Positions 45,740 to 56,749 of a stretch of DNA of 64,000 nt are shown piece after piece (positions within the stretch are counted from its first letter, which is position 1; every line of letters begins with the position of its first letter). Both the position numbers and the translations under genes were made by a program. This DNA comes from Streptomyces umbrinus (GTDB lineage: Bacteria; Actinomycetota; Actinomycetes; Streptomycetales; Streptomycetaceae), in assembly GCF_030817415.1 (NCBI RefSeq), contig NZ_JAUSZI010000002.1:6634001-6698000 (forward strand), read 5' to 3'. The notes beneath the pieces were generated by a model. The model was not told the origin of the DNA, did not search any database, and saw only the letters and a program-made list of their open reading frames with translations.

Positions 45740-47454
45740 CCAGCACAGGCATACGTCTGCACGCGCCCGCACCCGGCTGGTCCGTCACCGCCGACGTCGT
45801 GGTCGTCGGCTCCGGAGTCGCCGGACTCACCGCGGCCCTGCGCTGCGACGCCGCCGGACTGCGCACCGTCGTCGTCACCAAGGCCCGCCTCGACGACGGC
45901 TCCACCCGCTGGGCCCAGGGCGGCATAGCCGCGGCCCTGGGCGAGGGCGACACCCCCGAGCAGCACCTCGACGACACGCTGGTGGCGGGCGCGGGCCTGT
46001 GCGACGAGGACGCCGTGCGCATCCTCGTCACCGAGGGCCCCGACGCCGTACGCAGGCTCATCGAGACCGGCGCCCACTTCGACGAGTCCGAAGAGGGCGG
46101 CCTGGAGCTGACCCGCGAGGGCGGCCACCACCGCCGCCGCATCGCCCACGCGGGCGGCGACGCGACCGGCGCCGAGATCTCCCGTGCTCTCGTCGAGGCG
46201 GTACGCGCGCGTGGCCTGCGCACGGTCGAGAACGCGCTCGTCCTGGACCTCCTCACGGACACCGACGGACGCACCGCGGGCGTGACCCTGCACGTCATGG
46301 GAGAGGGCCAGCACGACGGCGTGGGAGCCGTCCACGCGCCCGCCGTGGTCCTCGCGACCGGCGGCATGGGCCAGGTCTTCTCGGCGACCACCAACCCCTC
46401 CGTCTCCACCGGCGACGGCGTGGCGCTCGCCCTGCGCGCCGGAGCCGAGGTCAGCGACCTCGAATTCGTGCAGTTCCACCCGACCGTGCTGTTCCTCGGC
46501 GCGGACGCCGAGGGCCAGCAGCCGCTGGTCTCCGAGGCGGTCCGCGGCGAGGGCGCCCACCTGGTCGACGCGGGCGGCGTGCGCTTCATGGCCGGCCGGC
46601 ACGAACTGGCCGAACTCGCCCCCCGCGACATCGTCGCCAAGGGCATCATGCGGCGCATGCAGGAGCAGGACGCCGAGCACATGTACCTGGACGCCCGGCA
46701 CTTCGGCGCGCACATGTGGGAGCACCGCTTCCCGACGATCCTCGCCGCCTGCCGCGCCCACGGCATCGACCCGGTCCACGAGCCCATCCCGGTCGCCCCG
46801 GCCGCCCACTACGCCTCCGGAGGCGTCCGCACGGACTCCCGGGGCCGTACGACCGTCCCCGGCCTGTACGCGTGCGGCGAGGTCGCCTGCACCGGCGTCC
46901 ACGGCGCCAACCGGCTCGCCTCCAACTCCCTCCTGGAAGGCCTGGTCTACGCCGAGCGCATCGCGGCCGACATCGTGGGCGGCCACGAGGAGAACAGCCT
47001 CCACGCGCGCGTGCCAGCGCCGGTCGCCCACCCGGAGAAGCCCGCCCATCCGCTGCTGGCCCCCGAGGCACGCTTCGCGATCCAGCGGATCATGACCGAC
47101 GGCGCCGGGGTCCTCCGCTCGGCCGCCTCCCTGGAGACCGCGGCCGAGCGCATCCAGCAGCTGCACACCGACGCCCGGGACGCCCTCGACGTGAACGGCA
47201 AGACGGCCGAGCCCGGCGTCGACACCTGGGAGGCCACCAACCTCCTGTGCGTGGCCCGCGTCCTCGTCGCCGCCGCCCGGCTCCGCGAGGAGACCCGCGG
47301 CTGCCACTGGCGCGAGGACAAAGGTGAACGGGACGACACGAACTGGCGGCGCCACATCGTCGTGCGGCTGAATCCCGACCGGACACTCGCCGTACACACC
47401 ACCGACACCCCAGACTTCCCCCCGACACAGCAGTCCCGTCCCCAGGAGCAGTGA
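45736..47454 (+). CDS. nadB: L-aspartate oxidase
   Basis: A 572-residue FAD enzyme that oxidises L-aspartate to iminoaspartate, the first step of de novo NAD synthesis. FAD motif [20 protein letters not shown] (residues about 18-36); succinate-dehydrogenase/fumarate-reductase family segments include [62 protein letters not shown] and [16 protein letters not shown]. Overlaps panC at its start; the nadC reading frame begins at or just past its stop. nadA is not in this window. Confidence 0.96.
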   Translation: MTSTGIRLHAPAPGWSVTADVVVVGSGVAGLTAALRCDAAGLRTVVVTKARLDDGSTRWAQGGIAAALGEGDTPEQHLDDTLVAGAGLCDEDAVRILVTEGPDAVRRLIETGAHFDESEEGGLELTREGGHHRRRIAHAGGDATGAEISRALVEAVRARGLRTVENALVLDLLTDTDGRTAGVTLHVMGEGQHDGVGAVHAPAVVLATGGMGQVFSATTNPSVSTGDGVALALRAGAEVSDLEFVQFHPTVLFLGADAEGQQPLVSEAVRGEGAHLVDAGGVRFMAGRHELAELAPRDIVAKGIMRRMQEQDAEHMYLDARHFGAHMWEHRFPTILAACRAHGIDPVHEPIPVAPAAHYASGGVRTDSRGRTTVPGLYACGEVACTGVHGANRLASNSLLEGLVYAERIAADIVGGHEENSLHARVPAPVAHPEKPAHPLLAPEARFAIQRIMTDGAGVLRSAASLETAAERIQQLHTDARDALDVNGKTAEPGVDTWEATNLLCVARVLVAAARLREETRGCHWREDKGERDDTNWRRHIVVRLNPDRTLAVHTTDTPDFPPTQQSRPQEQ

Positions 47455-47459
47455 CAGAA

Positions 47460-48515
47460 GTGAGCACCCCCGACCTTCCCCTCCTCACCGGCGGTGGCTG
47501 CGGCGACGGCTGCGGCTGCGGCGCCGCAGGGGAGTACGACGTCGATCCCCTCGAGTACGCCGAGTGCGGGCTCGACCCGGCCCTCGCACAGCTCCTCGCC
47601 GACGCCGGGCTCGACCCCGTCGAGATCGAGGACATCGCGCATCTGGCCATCGAGGAGGACCTCGACCACGGCGTGGACGTGACCACGGTCGCGACCATCC
47701 CCGAAGAGGCCGTCTCCACCGCCGACTTCACCGCCCGCGAGGCCGGTGTCGTCGCGGGCCTCAGGGTCGCCGAGGCGGTCGTCTCCGTGGTCTGCACGGA
47801 CGAGTTCGAGGTCGAGCGGCACGTCGACGACGGCGACCGCGTCGAGGCCGGCCAGAAGCTCCTGAGCGTCACGACCCGCACCCGCGACCTGCTGACGGCC
47901 GAGCGCAGCGCCCTGAACCTCCTGTGCCGTCTCTCCGGCATCGCGACGGCCACGCGCGCGTGGGCCGACGTTCTGGAAGGCACCGACACACGCGTGCGCG
48001 ACACCCGCAAGACGACGCCGGGACTGCGCTCCCTGGAGAAGTTCGCGGTCCGCATGGGCGGCGGCGTCAACCACCGCATGTCCCTCTCGGACGCGGCCCT
48101 CGTCAAGGACAACCACGTGGTCGCCGCGGGCGGCGTCACCCAGGCCTTCAAGGCCGTACGGGAGACCTTCCCGGACGTGCCGATCGAGGTCGAGGTCGAC
48201 ACCCTGCACCAGCTCCGCGAGGTCGTGGACGCGGGCGCCGACCTGATCCTCCTGGACAACTTCACGCCCGGCGAGTGCGAGGAGGCCGTCGCCGTCGTCG
48301 GCGGCCGCGCGCTCCTGGAGGCCTCGGGCCGCCTCACCCTGGACACCGCCCTCACGTACGCGAAGACCGGCGTCGACTTCCTCGCGGTGGGCGCCCTCAC
48401 GCACTCCTCGCCCATCCTGGACATCGGCCTCGACCTGCGCGAGGCCGACGAGACGTCCGAGGCCGACGAGACGTCCGAGGCCTCCGACGCGTCCACGACG
48501 AGCGAGGCTGAGTAG
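47460..48515 (+). CDS. nadC: Nicotinate-nucleotide (quinolinate) pyrophosphorylase
   Basis: A 351-residue quinolinate phosphoribosyltransferase making nicotinate mononucleotide from quinolinate and PRPP. Motifs: EDLDHGVDVTTVATIP, LNLLCRLSGIATATRAW, RDTRKTTPGLRSLEKFAV, GGGVNHRMSLSDAALVKDNH, EVEVDTLHQ and LLDNFTPGE. The N-terminus has an added Cys-rich segment (GGGCGDGCGCG) before the catalytic domain, and the C-terminus repeats EADETS. GTG 47460 has AGGAG 11 bases upstream; a GTG at 47451 overlaps the nadB stop as GTGA but is too close to that site. Confidence 0.94.
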   Translation: MSTPDLPLLTGGGCGDGCGCGAAGEYDVDPLEYAECGLDPALAQLLADAGLDPVEIEDIAHLAIEEDLDHGVDVTTVATIPEEAVSTADFTAREAGVVAGLRVAEAVVSVVCTDEFEVERHVDDGDRVEAGQKLLSVTTRTRDLLTAERSALNLLCRLSGIATATRAWADVLEGTDTRVRDTRKTTPGLRSLEKFAVRMGGGVNHRMSLSDAALVKDNHVVAAGGVTQAFKAVRETFPDVPIEVEVDTLHQLREVVDAGADLILLDNFTPGECEEAVAVVGGRALLEASGRLTLDTALTYAKTGVDFLAVGALTHSSPILDIGLDLREADETSEADETSEASDASTTSEAE

Positions 48516-48517
48516 GC

Positions 48518-49315
48518 ATGCTGCTCACGATCGACGTAGGCAACACGCACACCGTCCTCGGCCTCTTCGACGGCGAGGACATCGTCGAGCACTGGCGCAT
48601 CTCCACGGACGCCCGCCGCACCGCGGACGAGCTCGCCGTACTCCTCCAGGGCCTGATGGGCATGCATCCCCTCCTCGGCGACGAGCTGGGCGACGGCATC
48701 GACGGCATCGCGATCTGCTCGACCGTCCCCTCGGTCCTGCACGAGCTGCGCGAGGTGACCCGCCGCTACTACGGCGACGTACCCGCCGTCCTCGTCGAAC
48801 CGGGCATCAAGACCGGCGTCCCGATCCTGATGGACAACCCCAAGGAGGTCGGCGCCGACCGCATCATCAACGCGGTCGCGGCCGTCGAGCTCTACGGCGG
48901 ACCGGCCATCGTCGTCGACTTCGGCACGGCGACGACGTTCGACGCGGTCTCCGCGCGCGGGGAGTACGCGGGCGGTGTCATCGCCCCCGGCATCGAGATC
49001 TCCGTCGAGGCACTCGGCGTCCGCGGCGCCCAGCTCCGCAAGATCGAGATCGCCCGCCCGCGCACGGTCATCGGCAAGAACACCGTCGAGGCCATGCAGT
49101 CGGGCATCATCTACGGCTTCGCGGGCCAGGTCGACGGCGTCGTCAACCGCATGGCCCGCGAACTCTCCGAGGACCCCGACGACGTCACGGTCATCGCGAC
49201 CGGCGGTCTCGCCCCCATGGTCCTCGGCGAGTCCTCGGTCATCGACGAACACGAGCCCTGGCTGACGCTGATCGGCCTCCGCCTGGTCTACGAAAGAAAC
49301 GTGTCCCGCACCTAG
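48518..49315 (+). CDS. coaX: Type III pantothenate kinase
   Basis: A 265-residue kinase that phosphorylates pantothenate as the first committed step to coenzyme A; type III enzymes are not feedback-inhibited by CoA and need a monovalent cation. Motifs: LLTIDVGNTHTVLGLFDG (phosphate loop), PKEVGADRIINAVAA, IVVDFGTATTFDAVSA and GGVIAPGIEISVEAL. It begins two bases after the nadC stop, closing the panC-nadB-nadC-coaX operon, and is followed by dispersed repeats. Confidence 0.96.
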   Translation: MLLTIDVGNTHTVLGLFDGEDIVEHWRISTDARRTADELAVLLQGLMGMHPLLGDELGDGIDGIAICSTVPSVLHELREVTRRYYGDVPAVLVEPGIKTGVPILMDNPKEVGADRIINAVAAVELYGGPAIVVDFGTATTFDAVSARGEYAGGVIAPGIEISVEALGVRGAQLRKIEIARPRTVIGKNTVEAMQSGIIYGFAGQVDGVVNRMARELSEDPDDVTVIATGGLAPMVLGESSVIDEHEPWLTLIGLRLVYERNVSRT

Positions 49316-49361
49316 ACGCCCCAAAGGGGCGCGGGGAACTGCGCGAGCAACTCAGGGCGAC
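49316..49361 (+). repeat. Dispersed intergenic repeat copy D1
   Basis: CGCCCCAAAGGGGCG forms a short hairpin directly after the coaX stop, followed by the core GGGGCGCGGGGAACTGCGCG. It may end the cofactor operon transcript. Confidence 0.75.
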
Positions 49362-49396
49362 CCGCAGACAACGCGCGTCCCCCGGTCGCACCCACC

Positions 49397-49440
49397 CAGG
49401 GGCGCGGGGAACTGCGCGACAAGCCCCCACCCACCCGCAG
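49397..49440 (+). repeat. Dispersed intergenic repeat copy D2
   Basis: A second copy of GGGGCGCGGGGAACTGCGCG, in tandem with D1, 81 bases further on. The same core occurs inverted at 25283 and 59903. Confidence 0.75.
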
Positions 49441-49548
49441 CCAACAACCGAACCGGCGGAGCCACCCCCGTCATCATGGCGAGGCGAAGCCACGCCACAC
49501 GGCACCCGATCTACGGATTTTGTCTGATTAGCGCGTATCGTCGCGAGC

Positions 49549-50199
49549 ATGCCCACGCCCTATGGATCCCGCGGCGGCATGGCGTTCGGTGCGGAGGAGC
49601 TGCGAGTGCTCCGACGTGCGCTCGCTCTCGCCCTCCACCCCCGCCCCGCCTCGGCCGAGGACGTCCAGGACTGCCTCCGCCTGGCGGAGGCAGTCGACGA
49701 GGCGGCCCGCGAGGGTGCCCGGCTGCGCGCCTTCCTGCTGGCCGACCTCGCCCGCTACCGCGCCGCGCTCCCTGGCACGGCGGCCGGCTATCTGACGCTC
49801 CTGGAGGAGGCCCTAGTGGTCGGCTACCACCCGGTCCCGGACGACCTCGCCGCGCTGCGCGCCTTGCGCGGCAACCCCGTCGCGGCCGCTCTCCTCGACC
49901 GCTGCCACGACCTCGCGGAGCAGGACGTACGCATGCGTCTCGCCCTCCGCGCGGTCCCGGCCTCCCGCAGTCGTGCGCGCACCCGGCTGACGGCCCTCCC
50001 CGGCGGCCTCGCCGCCGCCACGGGAGAACCCGGCAGGAAGCCCGCGGAAAAGCCCGCCGAGAAGCCGGCCGCCCCCCAGCCCAAGCCGCAGACCCCGCGC
50101 CGCGACCGCCCCATCCCCACCCCCGGCGAGGTCTTCCCCCCGAGGCGCAAACCGGCCGCCCCGCCCGCGAACGCACCGCAGCAGCTCGCCGCGGTCTAG
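49549..50199 (+). CDS. Conserved Streptomyces hypothetical protein
   Basis: A 216-residue protein I recognise only as a recurrent Streptomyces neighbour of coaX and lsr2. Residues 10-135 are helical (FGAEELRVLRRALALAL, EDVQDCLRLAEAVDEAA, LLADLARYRAALPGTAAGYL); the C-terminal 70 residues are Lys/Pro/Ala-rich and disordered. No membrane segment. The ATG has no ribosome-binding site; TATCGT ends 7 bases before it, suggesting leaderless transcription. Confidence 0.82.
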   Translation: MPTPYGSRGGMAFGAEELRVLRRALALALHPRPASAEDVQDCLRLAEAVDEAAREGARLRAFLLADLARYRAALPGTAAGYLTLLEEALVVGYHPVPDDLAALRALRGNPVAAALLDRCHDLAEQDVRMRLALRAVPASRSRARTRLTALPGGLAAATGEPGRKPAEKPAEKPAAPQPKPQTPRRDRPIPTPGEVFPPRRKPAAPPANAPQQLAAV

Positions 50200-50271
50200 T
50201 CGCACCGTGGGGGCGGCCCACGCCACCCCCACCCCTCACCCGCCCCGCGGCCCCTGGCTACTCTGGACGGC

Positions 50272-50451
50272 ATGGACTACGTCTCCGCGCTCGTGCCCCC
50301 GGTAGTGATGGCCGTGTTCTTCACCGGTCTGATCGTGACGATCGTGAAGACCCAGGGCGGCGCCAACAAGGCCAAGGAGGACGCGGTCGTCGACGCGGCC
50401 CTCGCCCGCGCCGAGAGCACCCGCCAGGCCTCCCGCGACACCGGCGCCTGA
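50272..50451 (+). CDS. Small single-pass membrane protein
   Basis: A 59-residue protein reading MDYVSALVPPVVMAVFFTGL at its start. The hydrophobic segment at residues 8-26 is one transmembrane helix, and the rest is a charged cytoplasmic tail (KTQGGANKAKEDAVVDAAL). TACTCT ends 7 bases before the ATG and there is no ribosome-binding site, the leaderless pattern shared by its neighbours. A strong intrinsic terminator follows. Function unknown, but it keeps its place among conserved genes. Confidence 0.78.
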   Translation: MDYVSALVPPVVMAVFFTGLIVTIVKTQGGANKAKEDAVVDAALARAESTRQASRDTGA

Positions 50452-50486
50452 GCTTCACCGGGGCGCCGGACGGCGTCCACCCCCGT

Positions 50487-50528
50487 GGCGTACGACTCAT
50501 CAGTTTTTCGAGTCGTACGCCCTTTTTG
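50487..50528 (+). terminator. Rho-independent terminator with T-run
   Basis: GGCGTACGACTC and GAGTCGTACGCC form a perfect 12-base stem followed by CTTTTT. This is the only classical T-run terminator I see in the window. Confidence 0.92.
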
Positions 50529-50596
50529 TCGCTGTTTGTCATCCAAAGCCACGTCCACCACGTGATTGGCGACATCTCCCCCTATTGTTCTGAGCT

Positions 50597-51103
50597 GTGC
50601 CTCGCCCATTGGGAGAACTCGAAGACGCGGTCATGACGCGGGTGTGGAAGTGGAACCGCCCGGTGACCGTTCGGGAAGTCCTGGAAGACCTTCAGCAGGA
50701 GCGGTCCATCGCGTACACGACGGTGATGACCGTTTTGGACAATCTCCATCAGAAGGGCTGGGTACGTCGTGAGGCGGAAGGCCGGGCCTATCGATATGAG
50801 GCGGTCTCCACCCGGGCCGCCTACTCGGCGGCACTCATGAACGAAGCCTGGACCCAGAGCGACAACCCGGCCGCCGCTCTCGTCGCCTTCTTCGGCATGA
50901 TGTCCGCGGAACAGCGCGAAGCACTGCGTGATGCCGTGCGTATGGTCCAAGGACCGGAGGAAACCCCCGCGCCCCAGAACCCGGTGACGGAGAACCCGGT
51001 AGCCGAGAACCCGGCGGTCGAGAAGCCGACTGCGGAGAACCCGGCAGTCGAGAACGCGGCCGGTGAGAACCCCGCCGCCACTGGGGGCGAGACCGGGCGA
51101 TAA
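50597..51103 (+). CDS. BlaI/MecI/CopY-family transcriptional repressor
   Basis: A 168-residue winged-helix repressor. The DNA-binding domain (LGELEDAVMTRVWKWNRPVT, VREVLEDLQQERSIAYTTVM, DNLHQKGWVRREAEGRAYRY) fills residues 5-80 and a helical dimerisation region follows to about 120. The tail is a repeat of ENPA-like units (ENPVAENPAVEKPTAENPAV). No BlaR1-type sensor protease is adjacent. GTG 50597 has no ribosome-binding site; TATTGT lies 8 bases upstream, so the mRNA may be leaderless. Confidence 0.88.
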   Translation: MPRPLGELEDAVMTRVWKWNRPVTVREVLEDLQQERSIAYTTVMTVLDNLHQKGWVRREAEGRAYRYEAVSTRAAYSAALMNEAWTQSDNPAAALVAFFGMMSAEQREALRDAVRMVQGPEETPAPQNPVTENPVAENPAVEKPTAENPAVENAAGENPAATGGETGR

Positions 51104-51112
51104 CGTCCGCTC

Positions 51113-51652
51113 ATGCCAGCAGAGCAGCCCGAAGCCGCCACTAAAGCCCTCACCGTCCGCCGGGCCAGGACCAGCGATGTCCCGGCGGTTCGCCGTCTCC
51201 TCGACGCGTACGTCCGCGGCGGCATCCTGCTCGACAAAGCGACGGTGACGCTTTACGAGGACATCCAGGAGTTCTGGGTGGCGGAACGCGACACCGGTTC
51301 AACTACGGAGGTCGTGGGCTGCGGCGCTCTGCACGTCATGTGGGAAGACCTCGCGGAAGTCCGCACTCTCGCCGTGGACGGCTCGATGAAGGGCGCCGGC
51401 GTCGGACATCAGTTGCTGGGGAAGTTGCTGGAGACCGCCCGCTGGCTCGGTGTTCGCCGCGTATTCTGCCTGACCTTCGAAGTCGACTTCTTCGCGAAGC
51501 ACGGCTTCGTGGAGATCGGTGAGACACCTGTGGACACCGATGTCTACGCCGAGCTGTTGCGTTCCTATGACGAGGGCGTGGCCGAGTTCCTCGGTCTCGA
51601 ACGAGTGAAACCGAACACCTTGGGCAACAGCCGGATGCTTCTGCATCTGTGA
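51113..51652 (+). CDS. Amino-acid N-acetyltransferase (GNAT)
   Basis: A 179-residue GNAT enzyme resembling the stand-alone acetylglutamate synthases of actinobacteria, which acetylate glutamate at the start of arginine synthesis. Motifs: VRRARTSDVPAVRRLLDAYV, VVGCGALHVMWEDLAEVRTL and the acetyl-CoA loop GAGVGHQLLGKLLETAR, then FFAKHGFVEIGE. The last 30 residues (LERVKPNTLGNSRMLLHL) match that family's tail. TAACGT ends 6 bases before the ATG with no ribosome-binding site. The arginine role is from family resemblance. Confidence 0.86.
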   Translation: MPAEQPEAATKALTVRRARTSDVPAVRRLLDAYVRGGILLDKATVTLYEDIQEFWVAERDTGSTTEVVGCGALHVMWEDLAEVRTLAVDGSMKGAGVGHQLLGKLLETARWLGVRRVFCLTFEVDFFAKHGFVEIGETPVDTDVYAELLRSYDEGVAEFLGLERVKPNTLGNSRMLLHL

Positions 51653-51899
51653 TCGCCGCCCCGTAATACCCGTGGCATACCCCTGCCACTAGCCCGGAGG
51701 CCCTTGCCCGCGGGCCCTATGTCCGAAACGCGCACGTTTCCGGTCTTCTCGGGTCCGTCGGTCTCTGCCAGGGGTTTGTGTTTTTCCAGCAAAAGCGGTT
51801 TGCTTTCCGACGTACTGCAGTAGTGCATATAACAGGGACGTGAAACAGCGGCGGCCGCCGCGGACCCCGTCCCTGAAGATATCGATGAAAGGAAATCCG
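51653..51899 (+). promoter_or_regulatory. AT-rich lsr2 promoter region
   Basis: The stretch at about 51774-51833 is much richer in A+T than its surroundings, including TTTGTGTTTTTCCAGC and a -10-like TATAAC at 51828-51833. AT-rich DNA is what Lsr2 binds, so autorepression is plausible. Confidence 0.55.
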
Positions 51900-52235
51900 G
51901 TGGCACAGAAGGTTCAGGTCCTTCTTGTCGACGACCTCGACGGTGGCGAGGCGGACGAGACCGTGACGTTCGCGTTGGACGGCAAGACGTACGAGATCGA
52001 TCTCACGACTGCCAATGCGGACAAGCTCCGTGGACTTCTCGAGCCGTACGTCAAGGGCGGTCGTCGTACCGGAGGCCGCGCCTCGGGGAGCCGTGGAAAG
52101 GCGCGCGCCGCTTCCGGTGGCAGCCAGGACACCGCGCAGATCCGTGCGTGGGCGAAGGAGAACGGCTACGAGGTCAATGACCGCGGTCGCGTTCCGGCGT
52201 CCATTCGTGAGGCTTACGAGAAGGCCAACGGCTGA
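51900..52235 (+). CDS. lsr2: Lsr2 nucleoid-associated xenogeneic silencer
   Basis: A 111-residue H-NS-like protein that bridges AT-rich DNA and silences acquired genes and biosynthetic clusters in actinobacteria. The N-terminal dimerisation part is VAQKVQVLLVDDLDGGEADE and YEIDLTTANADKLRGLLEPY; after a basic Gly/Ser/Arg linker comes the AT-hook-like DNA-binding domain IRAWAKENGYEVNDRGRVPA with the RGR motif. GTG 51900 follows AAAGGAAA; longer upstream frames are non-coding in character. Confidence 0.95.
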   Translation: MAQKVQVLLVDDLDGGEADETVTFALDGKTYEIDLTTANADKLRGLLEPYVKGGRRTGGRASGSRGKARAASGGSQDTAQIRAWAKENGYEVNDRGRVPASIREAYEKANG

Positions 52236-52243
52236 GCAGAGGC

Positions 52244-52855
52244 CTACGACATGGCCAAAGGCTGAGCACAGGAACGGCGCAGCCGGATGCGATGGCATTC
52301 AGTCGCCATCGTGTCCACGAGTCGTACGAGATCGGGGGCGCCCCCAACGCCCCCACCGAGCGCCGACAGTGTCGGCAGCGACGGCTCCACCTCGCAGCCA
52401 GGCTCAGGGGGTCGCAGCCAGACGGCGGCCCCCTGCGAGCTGTCCACAGCGGTATCCACAGATGTGTGCGATGTATGCGACGCATGCGCAGGGATGTGTA
52501 CGGGGGTCCCTGCACGTCGCGGAGTGCCGGGCGCCGGAGTGCCGGGCGGCAGTGGCGCCTCGATGCGCCCGTCCTCGCCGATCGCCCTGAGATCAAGCGT
52601 GAGAGCCCCCCACTCCAGCCAGTCGAGCAGCCCGGGCAGTTCGTCCGCGCTTCCCGCCGCCACCAGAATCCGCATCCGGTCCGCCCGCACGGCCACCGGA
52701 GAGCCCGGCACCAGATGCCGCAGCGCCGCGTACCCCGCCTCCACCGGTGCGTCCAGCACGTCGAAACGCAGCCCCGTCGGCAGGTCCAGGGGAGTGCCGG
52801 GCACGGTCGGCCAGCCCAGTTCGTTCTCGTACCAGTGCCGGACCGCGCGACTCAT
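52244..52855 (-). CDS. Conserved Streptomyces hypothetical protein (lsr2-clpC interval)
   Basis: A 203-residue protein reading MSRAVRHWYENELGWPTVPG at its start. It recurs between lsr2 and clpC in Streptomyces. The opening resembles the start of bifunctional primase/polymerase N-terminal domains (ELGWPTVPG), but the catalytic acidic residues are not evident. The middle (HIPAHASHTSHTSVDT) is low-complexity, and the end has RLVDTMATECHRIRLRR. It is convergent with lsr2 (8-base gap). Function unknown. Confidence 0.75.
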   Translation of the reverse strand: MSRAVRHWYENELGWPTVPGTPLDLPTGLRFDVLDAPVEAGYAALRHLVPGSPVAVRADRMRILVAAGSADELPGLLDWLEWGALTLDLRAIGEDGRIEAPLPPGTPAPGTPRRAGTPVHIPAHASHTSHTSVDTAVDSSQGAAVWLRPPEPGCEVEPSLPTLSALGGGVGGAPDLVRLVDTMATECHRIRLRRSCAQPLAMS

Positions 52856-53359
52856 GTGGCTCGGGTGGCCCGAGTCGCCCGGGTGGCTCGGGCCGGGCGG
52901 TCGGCGGGGAGAAGGGACCGTGGGGACCATGCAGGGCCAACCGCCGGAGCGGCGTTCGAGTTACGCTGGGTGGCTTCGTATGTGCGCAGAGTGTCCGAAA
53001 AGTGGGCGCTCCGAAGCGGTCCGCGGCGCAAGGATGTTCGCCCATAGCGGAGGGAACCGGTGCGTTCGGCATGGAGTGTCAGTGCGTACGGGTAAGACAT
53101 CCCTAGTGGGAGGGGCGACACGCATGGCTCGGGCATCTCACGTTCGCCATCGGCGTACAGATGGTGGGGGTATCTGCCTGGCCTGCGGGAACATCGTCTC
53201 GCACCATCAGGTTGGAGCAGATGTCGGCGTTCGGGGTCAGGAGGCCAAGGACGGTGTCGGCAGTTGGAATGAGCGGTCCCCGCTTGCGGGACTAAGCTGC
53301 GGAAGGACAGGGAGGGGAGCGTCCCCTTACTGCCTGACCGCTCTGAGGAGCGATTAACG
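52856..53359. other. Long clpC upstream region
   Basis: This 504-base spacer between the hypothetical gene and clpC holds a ClgR-like box and probably a long leader. A 77-codon frame at 53124-53357 contains CTA and many AT-ending codons and looks non-coding. No tRNA or riboswitch could be recognised. Confidence 0.5.
53142..53158 (+). promoter_or_regulatory. ClgR-like operator upstream of clpC
   Basis: GTTCGC-CATCG-GCGTAC fits the GTTCGC-N5-GCGAAC type site recognised by ClgR, the activator of clp and lon genes in Streptomyces, with one arm slightly degenerate. It lies 202 bases before the clpC start. Confidence 0.62.
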
Positions 53360-55888
<2,529 letters not shown>

Positions 55889-55916
55889 CCCCCCGGGGTT
55901 CCGTCTGAGAACGGCC

Positions 55917-55950
55917 GAAGGGGCCGGTGCCACCAGGCACCGGCCCCTTC
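55917..55950. terminator. Bidirectional hairpin after clpC
   Basis: GAAGGGGCCGGTGCC and GGCACCGGCCCCTTC form a perfect 15-base stem with an ACCA loop between convergent clpC and the phosphatase gene. On the minus strand it lies after the phosphatase stop. Confidence 0.9.
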
Positions 55951-55967
55951 GTCGTGCCCGGCCGCGG

Positions 55968-56618
55968 TTACGACAGCTGGCCGTCGTAGTCCGGCAGCTT
56001 GTACGTCTTCTCGGCGTGCCCGCCCGACAGGTCGGTGGCGCTGTTGCCGATGTTCGCGATGATCGTGTAGCCCTTGGCCTCGATGGCCGTGCGCTGGGCC
56101 GTCTTGTACTCGGCCACGTCCCTGAACAGGTCGATGAAGTTGCGTACGTACAGGCCCGAGACCTTGTAGCCGACCTGCTTGAGGTTGTAGTCCGTCACCG
56201 ACTTGATGATGTCCGGGCGGGCCGTGACGAAGAACAGGGCGACGCCGTGGTCCTGGGCGTACTTGGCGACGTCGAGGACGGGCGCGTTGGCCGGCGACGG
56301 GTAGCTGAAGCCGAAGTCGGTCTCCAGCGCGGTGTTGTCGATGTCGAAGACGATGGCCTGCTTCTCGCCGGAGGAGGCGTCGGCGATACGTTCCTTCAGG
56401 TAGGGCAGCGCCTCGGCCATGAGGGCCCGGCAGTCCTTCTGCCAGGTGTCGTAGTCCACGTCCTCCGCGGCGGCGGCAGAGGCGGCGGTCGCGACGGTGG
56501 TGACCGCGGCGGGGGCGGCGGCCGGGGTCGCGGCGGTGGCAGGGATCGCCAGGGCCGCGGTGACGGCGGTGGCGGCGGCGGTCAGGCCTATGAGGCGCTG
56601 CCAGCTTCTTCCTGTCAT
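55968..56618 (-). CDS. Secreted HAD-superfamily acid phosphatase (class III-like)
   Basis: A 216-residue exported enzyme. A signal peptide (LIGLTAAATAVTAALAIPA-TAA) covers residues about 8-30. The HAD catalytic motif is FDIDNTALETD with the nucleophile and acid aspartates; the second motif is FFVTARPD, and the third is probably IIANIGNSATDLSGG. It likely removes phosphate from organic esters outside the cell. ATG 56618 (MTGRSWQRL) gives a normal signal peptide and has AGAGGAA upstream; a longer frame exists. Confidence 0.87.
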   Translation of the reverse strand: MTGRSWQRLIGLTAAATAVTAALAIPATAATPAAAPAAVTTVATAASAAAAEDVDYDTWQKDCRALMAEALPYLKERIADASSGEKQAIVFDIDNTALETDFGFSYPSPANAPVLDVAKYAQDHGVALFFVTARPDIIKSVTDYNLKQVGYKVSGLYVRNFIDLFRDVAEYKTAQRTAIEAKGYTIIANIGNSATDLSGGHAEKTYKLPDYDGQLS

Positions 56619-56749
56619 GGGATGGGGGGTTCCTCTCGCGTCGGAGCGCTGCGGACACGGGTCGTGGTGCATGCTCATGTGCGTGTGAGGCCACAGGGAA
56701 GCGAAGGGATTACTGGTCGGTAACTGTAAGGTGCCCGGGCGGGGTTGGG

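Noticed and set aside
53124..53357. 77-codon frame with two CxxC-like motifs before clpC
   Set aside because: Many AT-ending codons and a rare CTA codon are unlike real genes here, and it overlaps the ClgR-like box and the clpC ribosome-binding site.
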